Numbered from the stretch's first letter, positions 1-7,498 are shown. The stretch is 13,841 nt of DNA from Pseudomonadota bacterium (GCA_023428365.1 JAEYYQ010000017.1:1-13841), one strand, 5' to 3'. The notes: generated by a model not told the origin, from the letters alone. Program-made: numbers and translations.

Positions 1-320
1 AGCCAGCCTCGCGTGCCGACGAGGCTTGCCGTCATCCTGCCACGGGTTGCGCTCTGGATGATGCGACACTGTGAGTCGAGCGGCAATCTCCGCCGCATGC
101 GGGCTGCGAGCGAAACCTAAGTAGTCCTCGCACCATCGGCAAGATCGATTCTGATCGGAGGCGATCGCGCTTCGGCGTGTGCAGCGACCGCACCTGACTC
201 AAGCTCCCACGGGCGCGTCTAGGAAAGCTAGGACGGCCTATGGCGTCTGAGTGATCGCGCGCTTATCGGTCTATTTACTCTTGTTTAGGAAGTTTGCGCA
301 CGACAGACTTCTTTGCACCG
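1..320. other. Left-edge stretch without a secure gene
   Basis: No complete reading frame with a start codon and ribosome site is convincing here. A short inverted repeat lies at 5-11 and 20-26 (AGCCTCG/CGAGGCT, 8-base loop); it could be the end of a transcription unit outside the window but has no T-run. On the minus strand a frame stays open from 198 to the window edge after a TGA at 199-201. It encodes two Cys-x2-Cys pairs but has no ATG and only one internal GTG, so it may be chance or a decayed gene. On the plus strand a frame open from base 1 ends at TAA 118-120 and resembles nothing I know. The last bases (about 255-320) carry a degenerate sensor remnant, described under the kinase. 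Confidence 0.5.
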
Positions 321-368
321 TAAAGGTCCTATTCTTTCGCGCTCAGCTCGCTGGTCGAGGGCGCCAAC
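255..368 (+). pseudogene. Remnant of a membrane sensor domain (DUF4118/KdpD-like) upstream of the kinase
   Basis: The reading frame of the kinase continues upstream of its GTG to a TAA at 321-323 and, beyond that stop, to a TGA at 252-254. The residues around the TAA read TDFFAP-stop-RSYSFALSSLV and then run into VEGANVAFYVITG, a hydrophobic stretch. A run of aromatic residues, Pro and then YSFAL is what I recall from the loop before the last helices of DUF4118 (KdpD-type) sensors, which often precede HWE kinases in Rhizobiales. A Tyr codon (TAC/TAT) mutated to TAA would explain the break. The homology is recalled, not computed, and the remnant is short. Confidence 0.35.
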
Positions 369-1073
369 GTGGCGTTCTATGTCATCACGGGCGCAACACT
401 TGTCTGGAATGGCCACCTTTACCGAGAGGCCGTCCGGAGACTGACAGCGGAGAAATCCAAGAATGAGCTGTTGGTGCGGGAATTGGGTCATCGGTCCAAG
501 AACGGCTTGGCAGTGATATCGAGCATCGTCACGCAAAGTCTCCGTCACGACCCCGAGGGCTCGAAAAAAATCATCGGTCGGATAGCAGCGCTGAAGCAAG
601 GTGAAGAAATTATGCTCGCGGCTGAAAGCACGCCGGTGTCGGTACGGGATTTACTCGCCCGTGAATTGTCTGTGTATGACGCAAACCGGCTCGCGCTGTC
701 AGGACCAGCAATGATGGTCGCGGGTGACGTTGCAAAAACCCTCTGCATGGTCGTGCATGAGCTCGCAACCAATTGCATCAAGTACGGGGCTTTGTCGACG
801 ACTGACGGGAAGATCATCCTCACGTGGGAGTTCGGACCAACGCTGGCTTTTCTGAGATGGACTGAGGATGGCGTCCGGCGTCCCGTGACGGTTGGTAAAG
901 CTGGATTTGGCACGTTCCTCGTTGAACGTTTGATCGCGCAACATAACGGTGAGGCTGAAATGGAGTACGGGCCTCGCGGGATCACTTGGAACATTACATT
1001 TCCGGCCCAGCAGCCTCCGGTAACGGAAGCGGTTTGCGCCGCAATCCTTCAAGACCAGACGCATTCACGCTAA
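369..1073 (+). CDS. HWE-family sensor histidine kinase core, N-terminally truncated
   Basis: Cytoplasmic autokinase that would phosphorylate itself on His and pass the phosphate to a response regulator. Residues 1-15 are the end of a hydrophobic helix. The phospho-acceptor box is at 39-45 (ELGHRSKN, acceptor His41). The N-box is at 130-142 (HELATN, then KYGALS), with Glu131 and Asn135 as expected ATP/Mg ligands. The W-x-E signature of the class is Trp164-Glu166, and the G-box is GFGTFLVERLI from 179. At 234 aa it lacks any PAS, GAF or complete membrane sensor, whereas most relatives have one. The GTG start has GAGGG at 357-361. In-frame sequence upstream looks like a broken sensor, so this may be a pseudogene or a free-standing kinase core. 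HWE kinases often feed the PhyR-EcfG stress response; no target is encoded nearby. Confidence 0.8.
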   Translation: MAFYVITGATLVWNGHLYREAVRRLTAEKSKNELLVRELGHRSKNGLAVISSIVTQSLRHDPEGSKKIIGRIAALKQGEEIMLAAESTPVSVRDLLARELSVYDANRLALSGPAMMVAGDVAKTLCMVVHELATNCIKYGALSTTDGKIILTWEFGPTLAFLRWTEDGVRRPVTVGKAGFGTFLVERLIAQHNGEAEMEYGPRGITWNITFPAQQPPVTEAVCAAILQDQTHSR

Positions 1074-1294
1074 GACATTGATATGGCGCCGAGATCAAGC
1101 CCCAGTTGATCTTACGGTGCGCTACTGCGTCACCGCCAGATGTTTCTTCTCAACCCCAATCCACACGTTCAATTTCGGTGGTCTGGAAATTTCCTTTTGG
1201 CGTGACGCGCGATTGCCGATAATCCCCGGCCGGAACATCGAGCGGTGTAGACGCGCCTCAACCGTCGCCGCTCGATTCATGGGGGGCAGACGTC

Positions 1295-4200
1295 ATGCAG
1301 GAAAATTGTGCGGCTGCCACTGACGGTAAGGTCGTCCGGCGGACGCAGTTCCGAACCTTGATCGCCCTGACGATGCTGATCCTCGCCTCTCTGGGCGCGG
1401 GTGTTGCGGGATGGGCCGCAATCAAACAGCAGGCCTCTTCCAGTCTCGAGCGGCGATTGGCGCAAGCCCAGACCATGGAACTGTCGGACCGCCTGCAGTT
1501 TACCGAGCGCAGCCGCTCCGCAAGTTCCCTCCAGGCCCGTTTCGATCACAGCCTTGCCGACGCCCGCGCGCAGCGCGCGATGGCACGACACCAGAAGTCG
1601 GCTGATCCGGAACAAGCCAAACTCAGTGAACTCAATGCGCAGGAATCGCTGCTGCTCGCCAACGTGATGCGGCCCTTCCTCGAGTTCCTGCCAAACTTGA
1701 TCGCAGAGGATCAAAGTCTCGACGAACGACGGCTGGGTCTCGTCGCTGCCGGAAACCTGCAGAGCCGCGGTTTTCAGGGGAGCTGGGTCGAAGACGATAA
1801 GGCAATCGCGGGATCGGCCGGTGGCCAGCGGTTGACGTTTCTCGAGAAGGAAAGAGCGAACCAATATGACGACCAGATCCTTGGTCTCGCCCTGGTCGTG
1901 ATTGTCTTGGTGTTAGCGCTGGTCCTTCTGACGTTTGCGGATCTGAGCGGCAAACGCACGGCCTGGAGCTATGTGTTGTATCTCGCAGCGCTTGTTTGCG
2001 GCGCAGGCGGTATTGCCGCCGCGATCTCAATCGACGAGAGCCTCGTTGAGATCGTCAGCGGGATCACGGTCGCTTTCTGCCTGTTCGTCATGCTGGCCTA
2101 TATGCTCGGATGGCTCAAGGCCCCAACCGGTCCGACCGAGCCATTGCAACCGCAGGGTATCGACTCGCAGGGCTTCGCCGGCAACTCACTGCAGATCACG
2201 GATGCGACCCCGGGCTTTTCGCGATTCTTGGTCATCGCAATTGCTTTGACCGCACTTATCAGCTCCCTGATCGGCTATTGGTACAGCGCTGCCGGAACCC
2301 GCGCGGATGATGCCTCGTATAGCGCTTACGCGCAGCAGATTGAGGTCGTGAAACGGTCGGGCCGTGCGAGCACCGCCGTGCTCGGAACATTCGATAGTAT
2401 GGTCGACCTGTACGAGCGTCGGGTCCGGTGTCAGGCGGCGCACAATCGGACGGAATTAGCGCGCGACGGCAGGATTGCACTCGCGGCCGAGACCACGGTG
2501 ATCAGTGAACAGCAGCAGTGCGATGGGCTCAATGCGGTTGAGGCCACCACTGCGCAGGCAAAGGCGCTGGCCGACCTCGACCGCCGATATGGACCGCAAG
2601 CCGATCCGCGATTCCCGCGGCGCCTTCAGGAGCATATAGCGAGCAGCACCACCAATGCCATGACCGCCGAAGCGCTGGCGCTGTGGGATGGATATGGTGA
2701 GCTTGGTGCATTCTGGAACAGCAAAACGACGTCGTTCCTTGCCTGCCTGACCATGGTGGCGATCTCGCTCTACGTTTTCGGCCAAGCACTGGCGATGGTG
2801 CAGCTCAAGGTCACTCGGGCGATGACGACCGTTGGTGTCGCCATGACACTCGGCGCGCTCGGTTGGTCGACCTATACGTGGCTGAAACCGTTCCCCATCG
2901 GCGCAGGACAGGAACTTGCCGACTGTGCGATTCCCGTGGGGCTGGAGAACGTCGCGGAGCGAGGCACGCCGGAGGCCGCAATGAAAGTCGCGGCACTCAA
3001 CTACGCGATCGGCTCGCAGCGATTTCAGGTGGCGGAGGAGGAAGCGGAATACGCCGCAGCGATCGCTGCCCTCGAATGCGCCGTCGCGGCGCGGCCAAAC
3101 CTGGCCTTGGCTCATCACGATCTGGCGGGCGCCAAGGCGGTGATCCAGTCGGCCCACAAGAATCAGGCGTTCTACAGTCTTCCGACACGTGAGCGGCTCG
3201 ACGAGATCGAACGCAACTCGCGCACCAATGTCGAGATACAGAAGCGGCTTGGTTTGTCGCCGACCGGTTACGCGCTCAACTCACACGCAGTCGCGCTGTG
3301 GGGACTGGGCATTCGCGACGGCAATCTCGAAAACATCACCGCCGCGCTAGGATTGGTTAGGCAAGCGGTGGCGATCACCGAGATGCTGGAGGCAAACCGG
3401 ATTCAAGTTTCACACGACGCATCGCGCAACCTTTATCCTTGGCTGTCGGTATTGCCGCTGCTCTATCTGAACGAAAGCCTGTTTCTGATCGCGCATGATC
3501 GTGTCGAGGAAGCGCGCGCGGTCGCCGAGAAGGCGCTCGCGCTCGGCGCCAGTCTTGACTGGACGATGGCCGGCACGATGTTTACGGCAACATCACTCCT
3601 CGACGTAAACTGTGAGCGCCTGCACTCCCCTGAGAGATGCAGCTCAATCAAGGCGGCTCTCAAGGCCTATCGGCGGGCTCTCATCGACGGGCGTTGGACG
3701 ACAGCCAATGAAACACCCGTCGACAAGGTCGAGGCGCTCACCGTCTCAGTCTCGCCGTCGGATGTCTCGATCGCGGCGCGCATCGACGGCTTCGATCCCA
3801 GCACGCATCAACTGACGGCAATCTGGTCTATCCAGGATCCACAGTGGGCAGCACGCGACGCGCTCACGGCGATACTTCCCCAGGTAGGCGCGGGCGAGAT
3901 TCAATCGTTATCCAACGACAGGCTCGGCTATCAGCGCAGCGTTCTCACCGCTTCCGGTTTCAAGCGATGCCTCCAGCCCGGCCACTATTCCGTGGAACTC
4001 GCCCTCGATGGACGTACGGCAGCGATTGGAACCGCCCAGCTGCGCAGTCCACCTATGAGCGCTGCACGATTCGAGGAACTCAATCTGGCCTTGTGTCATC
4101 CGGCAGCCTGGACGCGCTGGACGTCAGCGGCTAGCGCCTGGGGCCCAGAGCCCATGGCCGGCTTCCTGAATCAGAAGGGCAAACCGGCGGCATTTGTCTT

Positions 4201-4495
4201 CACGTTTTCTGTGCCCGAGGTTGCGCAGAGTGATACGCGCAACACTGCCGCCTATGCCCTCGATCGCGCGTTGCGGCTGCTGATGACCAAGGGCATTCTG
4301 TTGGGAAGCATCGAGGATCTGCACGCGAAGCTGCAAAGCTGCAGCAACGTTGGCGAAGGGGACATTGCACAGGCGGTGGCTCGTGCCGCGGACGGCCACA
4401 TGCACGTCGCTCTTGTGCTCGCCGATGCGCTCGACGACATCGACGCCTGTATGATCGTGCAGTCAGTATCGATCATGCACCGCGCCTTGGAATAA
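1295..4495 (+). CDS. Large seven-helix membrane protein with TPR-like periplasmic C-terminus, function unknown
   Basis: I do not recognise a named family for this 1066-aa protein. Hydrophobic helices are visible at about 20-43, 195-216, 223-246, 250-273, 309-330, 479-500 and 508-530. With the basic N-terminus inside, the loops 44-193 and 331-478 and the whole C-terminus from 531 would face the periplasm. Both loops are Ala/Arg/Glu-rich, probably helical, and share a pattern (RS-x2-AS then FD-x3-D at 73-87 and 354-371), suggesting a duplicated helix-loop-helices module. Residues 560-760 are Ala-rich amphipathic helices resembling TPR repeats. The C-terminal third has several Cys (773, 782, 892, 934, 1016, 1052) that could form disulfides. 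ATG 1295 is preceded by a G-run at 1280-1285, so this start is favoured. It stands alone, with about 220-base gaps on both sides. Confidence 0.85.
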   Translation: MQENCAAATDGKVVRRTQFRTLIALTMLILASLGAGVAGWAAIKQQASSSLERRLAQAQTMELSDRLQFTERSRSASSLQARFDHSLADARAQRAMARHQKSADPEQAKLSELNAQESLLLANVMRPFLEFLPNLIAEDQSLDERRLGLVAAGNLQSRGFQGSWVEDDKAIAGSAGGQRLTFLEKERANQYDDQILGLALVVIVLVLALVLLTFADLSGKRTAWSYVLYLAALVCGAGGIAAAISIDESLVEIVSGITVAFCLFVMLAYMLGWLKAPTGPTEPLQPQGIDSQGFAGNSLQITDATPGFSRFLVIAIALTALISSLIGYWYSAAGTRADDASYSAYAQQIEVVKRSGRASTAVLGTFDSMVDLYERRVRCQAAHNRTELARDGRIALAAETTVISEQQQCDGLNAVEATTAQAKALADLDRRYGPQADPRFPRRLQEHIASSTTNAMTAEALALWDGYGELGAFWNSKTTSFLACLTMVAISLYVFGQALAMVQLKVTRAMTTVGVAMTLGALGWSTYTWLKPFPIGAGQELADCAIPVGLENVAERGTPEAAMKVAALNYAIGSQRFQVAEEEAEYAAAIAALECAVAARPNLALAHHDLAGAKAVIQSAHKNQAFYSLPTRERLDEIERNSRTNVEIQKRLGLSPTGYALNSHAVALWGLGIRDGNLENITAALGLVRQAVAITEMLEANRIQVSHDASRNLYPWLSVLPLLYLNESLFLIAHDRVEEARAVAEKALALGASLDWTMAGTMFTATSLLDVNCERLHSPERCSSIKAALKAYRRALIDGRWTTANETPVDKVEALTVSVSPSDVSIAARIDGFDPSTHQLTAIWSIQDPQWAARDALTAILPQVGAGEIQSLSNDRLGYQRSVLTASGFKRCLQPGHYSVELALDGRTAAIGTAQLRSPPMSAARFEELNLALCHPAAWTRWTSAASAWGPEPMAGFLNQKGKPAAFVFTFSVPEVAQSDTRNTAAYALDRALRLLMTKGILLGSIEDLHAKLQSCSNVGEGDIAQAVARAADGHMHVALVLADALDDIDACMIVQSVSIMHRALE

Positions 4496-4713
4496 GACGT
4501 CACATTTGCGCGGGTCAGGGCTGTTCGCGGTAATCCAGCATGCTCTGGCGAACGTCGGGCCCAACTTACTCGCGGACAGGTTGTTGCCCGAAATCACTGT
4601 TTCATTGAGGTAAAAAAAAAGACTGTTGCGATGTCGGATCGGTGCGGTTCCCGGCGTCCTTGTGGCAGAAGGCAGCGATTACTGGACAATTCAACCGAAG
4701 GGACACACACGCC
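4496..4713. other. Intergenic gap with imperfect hairpin and A9 tract
   Basis: Bases 4527-4557 can form a bulged hairpin (GTTCG...CCAG / CTGG...CGAAC) shortly after the stop of the large membrane protein, without a T-run. A run of nine A lies at 4612-4620. No promoter matching a known consensus stands out. Confidence 0.35.
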
Positions 4714-5187
4714 ATGCCCAAGAACACGATCTGCATATGGTATGACAAAGATGCCGAGGCGGCCGCACGCTTCTATGCGGAAGTCTTTCCCGACAGTGCT
4801 GTGACCGCCATCCACCGTGCGCCCAGTGATTATCCATCCGGCAAGGAAGGCGATGTCCTAACGGTCGATTTCACCGTGGCCGGCATTCCATGTCTCGGCC
4901 TCAACGGCGGCCCCGCCTTCAAACACACGGAAGCCTTCTCATTCCAGATCACCACGGACAATCAGGAAGAGACTGATCGCTATTGGAGCGCGATCATCGG
5001 CAACGGTGGCCAGGAAAGCGCCTGCGGCTGGTGCAAAGACCGGTGGGGCATCTCCTGGCAAATCACACCGCGCGTACTGACCGAAGCGTTAGCGGCTGGC
5101 GGCGGCGAAGCTAAGCGCGCGTTCGAGGCGATGATGGGAATGAAAAAGATCGATGTTGCCAGGATACAGGCAGCGCGACGCGGCTGA
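4714..5187 (+). CDS. PhnB-like VOC-superfamily protein (3-dmu-9_3-mt domain)
   Basis: A 157-aa single-domain protein of the vicinal-oxygen-chelate fold, in the group annotated as PhnB-like or '3-demethylubiquinone-9 3-methyltransferase' (PF06983). These are cytosolic, usually dimeric, and mostly without an experimentally known reaction; the methyltransferase name is misleading. Seen here: the opening beta strand and helix pattern ICIWYDKDAEAAARFYAEVF at 6-25, LTVDFTVAGIPCLGLNGGP around 50-68, and the family-typical CGW-x-KDRWGISWQITP from about 106. Length fits the family. ATG 4714 is chosen over an in-frame upstream start because GAAGGGA at 4697-4703 lies 10 bases before it and the family begins here. 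No operon partner is evident. Confidence 0.88.
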   Translation: MPKNTICIWYDKDAEAAARFYAEVFPDSAVTAIHRAPSDYPSGKEGDVLTVDFTVAGIPCLGLNGGPAFKHTEAFSFQITTDNQEETDRYWSAIIGNGGQESACGWCKDRWGISWQITPRVLTEALAAGGGEAKRAFEAMMGMKKIDVARIQAARRG

Positions 5188-5545
5188 CATTTCTCCCCGA
5201 CAAACCAAGCGTCAGTAGCGTTTTTGCTCGGTGGCGGGACGACATTGACCGGCCCGCGCCACGCCTACCCAAGACTTCGATCCAAGGAGACGAGGGACGT
5301 GGCCCTGAGACTCGCGTTCCACGATTGTGCCTTGGAAGGAGCTGAAGCCGCTTTCGCTTAATCAGTTACGTGAGGCCGGTGCGCTGCCGTTCGAACGAGC
5401 GCGTACGGCGGCTTGGTAGCGACGCCAAGGCCAGCAACTTTATAAACGCGCATCGGCAGCGGCGTCCGAATAACAGCCAATGGGTTGTTTGGCGTTCGCT
5501 GGAATGGTCCGGTTGAACCGCGGGCCGTCTCTTTGGAGTTTCCGT
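5188..5545. other. Gene-poor stretch with a decayed gene fragment
   Basis: 358 bases between the VOC gene and the minus-strand 98-aa gene. Apart from the oxygenase-like fragment listed separately, no frame with start, ribosome site and plausible protein is seen. Confidence 0.5.
5309..5419 (+). pseudogene. Fragment resembling the N-terminus of a Rieske ring-hydroxylating oxygenase alpha subunit
   Basis: Between a TGA at 5306-5308 and a TAG at 5417-5419 one plus-strand frame reads DSRSTIVPWKELKPLS and then LNQLREAGALPFERARTAAW. The phrase LREAGALPFERAR matches what I recall of the first ~25 residues of Rieske-type aromatic-ring hydroxylase large subunits, where it normally leads into an AMP-P-x-x-Y segment and then the Rieske CxH...CxxH cluster. 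Here the similarity stops at RAR and neither cluster motif follows in any nearby frame. The match is from memory and spans about 25 residues, so this is a probable relic, not a functional gene. Confidence 0.4.
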
Positions 5546-5842
5546 CTATGCGGCCGGCGGCGGCTCCGGATGATCGTCATCCTTGTCGTTATCGGCCAGC
5601 AGTGCGGCAGGCCCGTACTTGGCGAGCGCGGCGTCGCGTGCCCGATGTTCGACATAGGCTGTGAGTTTTTCGGATGATCTCGACCCCGCACCGGCCATGG
5701 TGCATAGCGCGTCAATGATGATGTTGTTGATGTCCGCATCCGAATACTTCGCGGAGACGCTGTCGTAGATGCTGATCAGAATATCGGTCTCTTGAGGAGA
5801 AAATCCGGCCGAAGCAAGCCGTTGATGTGGGGTTCGCGGCAT
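5546..5842 (-). CDS. Hypothetical 98-aa protein
   Basis: I do not recognise the family. The protein is soluble. Residues 1-60 look helical with an acidic and hydrophobic pattern (ETDILISIYDSVSAKY at 18-33, then DADINNIIIDAL), followed by a charged helix at about 56-76. The tail is very acidic and Pro/Ala-rich (DNDKDDD at 84-90, then HPEPPPAA). The start is well defined: ATG at 5842 has GGAGG (plus-strand 5851-5855) eight bases upstream. No EcfG-type box is seen upstream and no partner gene is adjacent. Its translation signal and coding character make it more credible than the other frames in this region. Confidence 0.65.
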   Translation of the reverse strand: MPRTPHQRLASAGFSPQETDILISIYDSVSAKYSDADINNIIIDALCTMAGAGSRSSEKLTAYVEHRARDAALAKYGPAALLADNDKDDDHPEPPPAA

Positions 5843-6247
5843 AAGTCGGTCCTCCGTGCGGCGGACGGCCTAAGCGCTGTCGACCGCTGCCGCCGCGGAC
5901 CACTACGCACAGACCGACTGCCTGATAGATCCATGAGGGATCCACCCATTCCGTCCAATATGGTCAGAGTGGCGCTCACTTGCAACTGTGGCTGTGACCC
6001 GATGGTTTCCGGGGAATGACGACGCGGGGCGCGTTAGCACTGGCGCGCCGCTCATCCACGAATACCACGCTGGCCGACGGCCGGAGGTCTATTTGCAAAT
6101 TGGCGGCACGTTGGTCTCCAGCATGATGCCTGCGTCAGTCGCGAATGTCGACCCACCCGTCGCCGTCACTATGGACCCCATGACGAATTCCCGAGGAGGA
6201 GGCTTTTTGAAAATCCAAATGGTGTTCACACCGCACTGGGATTCATC
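5843..6247. other. About 400 bases without a secure gene
   Basis: The 98-aa gene is transcribed leftward out of this stretch, so its promoter should lie at the left side, but no clear consensus is visible. A plus-strand frame from GTG 5988 to TAA 6249-6251 (87 codons) lacks a ribosome site at its start and resembles nothing I know. Inside it, AGGAGGAGG at 6194-6202 sits four bases before an in-frame TTG (6207) that would give only a 14-residue peptide ending at 6251, back to back with the stop of the minus-strand 55-aa gene. Confidence 0.4.
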
Positions 6248-6415
6248 TTAATTTTTGATCGGCAGCTCAATCACTCCGTCGCCCTGCGATACGGAAGTTT
6301 TCACAACCTTACCTGTAATGGTGATCCTGCTTGCATCGCGGGGATCCTTTTTCTTTGCCGCTGTGGTCGAAAATCCCGCGCAGGCACTCATCAGCACGCA
6401 GAAAATGACTCGCAT
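6248..6415 (-). CDS. Small exported protein, 55 aa, possible lipoprotein
   Basis: Function unknown. The first ~20 residues (MRVIFCVLMSACAGFSTTAA) form a signal sequence. It could be cut as a lipoprotein before Cys12 (LMSAC is close to a lipobox, with Met at -3) or by signal peptidase I near TTAA-KKK. The mature part is about 35 residues, with a basic KKKDPRD start and a beta-prone ITITGKVVKTSVSQGDGVIELPIKN tail spanning 38-55. ATG 6415 is preferred over an in-frame TTG at 6433, because AGGA (plus-strand 6421-6424) is five bases upstream of the ATG and the signal sequence begins there. No neighbour suggests a role. Confidence 0.6.
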   Translation of the reverse strand: MRVIFCVLMSACAGFSTTAAKKKDPRDASRITITGKVVKTSVSQGDGVIELPIKN

Positions 6416-6429
6416 GGCGATCCTGCCTC

Positions 6430-6789
6430 TCAAATACTCTGGGATGTTGTTTGTGTACCGGCGACATTATCCGTGATCAGCTTTGTGAACCCAAGTTCAG
6501 GTGCATCAGGCACCAAAGCAATCCCCGACGAATCCTCCGTCTCTGGCTGCATGATGTGATCTGGGGATGGGACGTGCACACTAACCTGGCGGCGTCCTCC
6601 CGTATGCCGCGGCCGCACGATCAACTCACGCTCGCCGTCCTCGGCCTTCCGTACGAGAGGTGCGGCAGGTCCGGGAAAGATCGCCTGCAGCGGCACGATC
6701 TGTCCTGATTGTCGGGAGACGCCAAACAATCGCCGTTGCGGGTACGGGAGCAGAGATCCCCACGATCCTCCGTCAGTCTCGATATTCAA
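6430..6789 (-). other. Uncertain open frame without a good start codon (119 codons)
   Basis: This frame has a reasonably GC-rich third position and ends in a TGA just before the 55-aa gene. Its only N-terminal start candidate is a TTG at 6789 with no ribosome site; the sole internal ATG would leave about 36 residues. The translation is Pro/Arg/Gly-rich, without membrane segments or motifs I recognise. A plus-strand frame (6451-6708) competes over the same bases, also without a ribosome site. It may be a decayed gene or non-coding; I do not call it a CDS. Confidence 0.25.
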
Positions 6790-6794
6790 ATGAT

Positions 6795-6820
6795 GGAACT
6801 GGCTACATGAGCACAGCGTT
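6795..6820 (+). promoter_or_regulatory. EcfG-type general stress promoter
   Basis: GGAAC at 6795-6799 and CGTT at 6817-6820 are separated by 17 bases, an exact match to both core elements of the alphaproteobacterial EcfG (PhyR/NepR-controlled) promoter. A start site about 7 bases downstream would leave a ~20-base leader before the small-peptide ATG at 6848. The PRC-barrel gene downstream may share the transcript, since no terminator is visible between them. Confidence 0.75.
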
Positions 6821-6847
6821 TAATAAATGATCAAACGGAGGATAAAA

Positions 6848-6922
6848 ATGCCAATTGTTTTGTGGCTGCTTGGCGTGCCGCTCAGTGTTGTGATTTTACT
6901 AGCATTAGTCGGCGCATTCTAA
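6848..6922 (+). CDS. 24-residue hydrophobic membrane peptide
   Basis: A single-helix peptide, MPIVLWLLGVPLSVVILLAL then VGAF, with no charged residues, so almost the whole chain would span the inner membrane. Short peptides of the type MPI-x-x-WLLG-x-PL are, as far as I recall, common in Proteobacteria but functionally uncharacterised. The case for a real gene is strong despite the length: GGAGG at 6837-6841 lies six bases before the ATG and an exact EcfG-type promoter sits 27 bases upstream of the ATG. It likely belongs to the general stress response and may be cotranscribed with the PRC-barrel gene 113 bases downstream. Confidence 0.75.
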   Translation: MPIVLWLLGVPLSVVILLALVGAF

Positions 6923-7035
6923 AGGGACGACTCTGTCGCGCATACTATTACAGACGAGGCACCGATGCGTGATTCATAGCTGCTTCGAGTGGCAAAATCT
7001 CTGGATAAAATCAGTGAAGAATAAGGAGTTTTGAG

Positions 7036-7437
7036 ATGGCTGATACGATGCACAGGAAAGGTGATTTGTCCCCCGATGCGATCGCCATCGACGAAACATC
7101 GAGATTGGTTTCGTCCGATAAAGTTCAGGGAACGGAAGTTTATAACCCTGACGGCGAAAATATCGGATCAATTTATAACTTCATGGTCGACAAGCTCACA
7201 GGAAGAGTTGAGTACGCGGTGATGTCATTCGGCGGATTTCTCGGGATTGGTGAGCGATACTATCCGCTGCCTTGGCAGACTCTGAAGTACGATACCGAGC
7301 TGGGCGGTTTCGTCGTGAACGTTGACAAACAGATGCTGGAGCAGGCGCCGAACTACGCGGTCGACGAAACACCCTGGAGCGATCCCGCCTATGGCCGTGG
7401 CGTTCACGGTTATTACGGCATTCCTTACTATCTGTAA
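7036..7437 (+). CDS. PRC-barrel domain protein
   Basis: A 133-aa soluble protein with a PRC-barrel beta fold, the domain found in the photosynthetic reaction centre H subunit and the RimM C-terminus. Free-standing copies are frequent stress-associated proteins in Rhizobiales. The domain spans about residues 22-100: LVSSDKVQGTEVYNPDGENI, then the typical GSIYNFMVDKLTGRVEYAVM segment (44-63), FGGFLGIGERYYPLPW (65-80) and a closing strand GGFVVNVDK. The C-terminal ~30 residues are Tyr/Gly/Pro-rich (ending GYYGIPYYL), as in other small PRC-barrel proteins. ATG 7036 has AAGGAG at 7023-7028. It follows the stress-promoter/small-peptide unit and precedes a strong hairpin at 7460-7496. Confidence 0.9.
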   Translation: MADTMHRKGDLSPDAIAIDETSRLVSSDKVQGTEVYNPDGENIGSIYNFMVDKLTGRVEYAVMSFGGFLGIGERYYPLPWQTLKYDTELGGFVVNVDKQMLEQAPNYAVDETPWSDPAYGRGVHGYYGIPYYL

Positions 7438-7459
7438 TTCTGCCCAGCCTCAATCGGAT

Positions 7460-7496
7460 GCTCTAGCCCTTGACGGTTCTCGCCAGGGGCTAGAGC
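7460..7496 (+). terminator. Strong hairpin after the PRC-barrel gene
   Basis: A 13-base inverted repeat, GCTCTAGCCCTTG at 7460-7472 and CAGGGGCTAGAGC at 7484-7496, with an 11-base loop and one G-T pair. It begins 22 bases after the PRC-barrel stop, so a terminator role is reasonable, but no T-run follows. The right arm contains the GGGG that could serve as ribosome site for the ATG at 7499, so an alternative is translational control of the next ORF. Confidence 0.45.
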
Positions 7497-7498
7497 AC

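Noticed and set aside
1232..1260. GGAAC upstream of the large membrane protein as an EcfG promoter
   Set aside because: The expected CGTT is missing at 16-17 bases spacing.
1078..1323. 81-aa plus-strand ORF between kinase and membrane protein
   Set aside because: Weak start, no ribosome site, composition unlike the real genes, and it overlaps the supported start at 1295.
4594..4815. 73-aa minus-strand ORF and the A9/T9 tract as its terminator
   Set aside because: The ORF is antisense to the start of the VOC gene, and the tract has only a 4-bp stem beside it, so neither is convincing.
5440..5739. 99-aa minus-strand ORF
   Set aside because: It overlaps the 98-aa gene in another frame; that gene has a clear GGAGG and better protein character.
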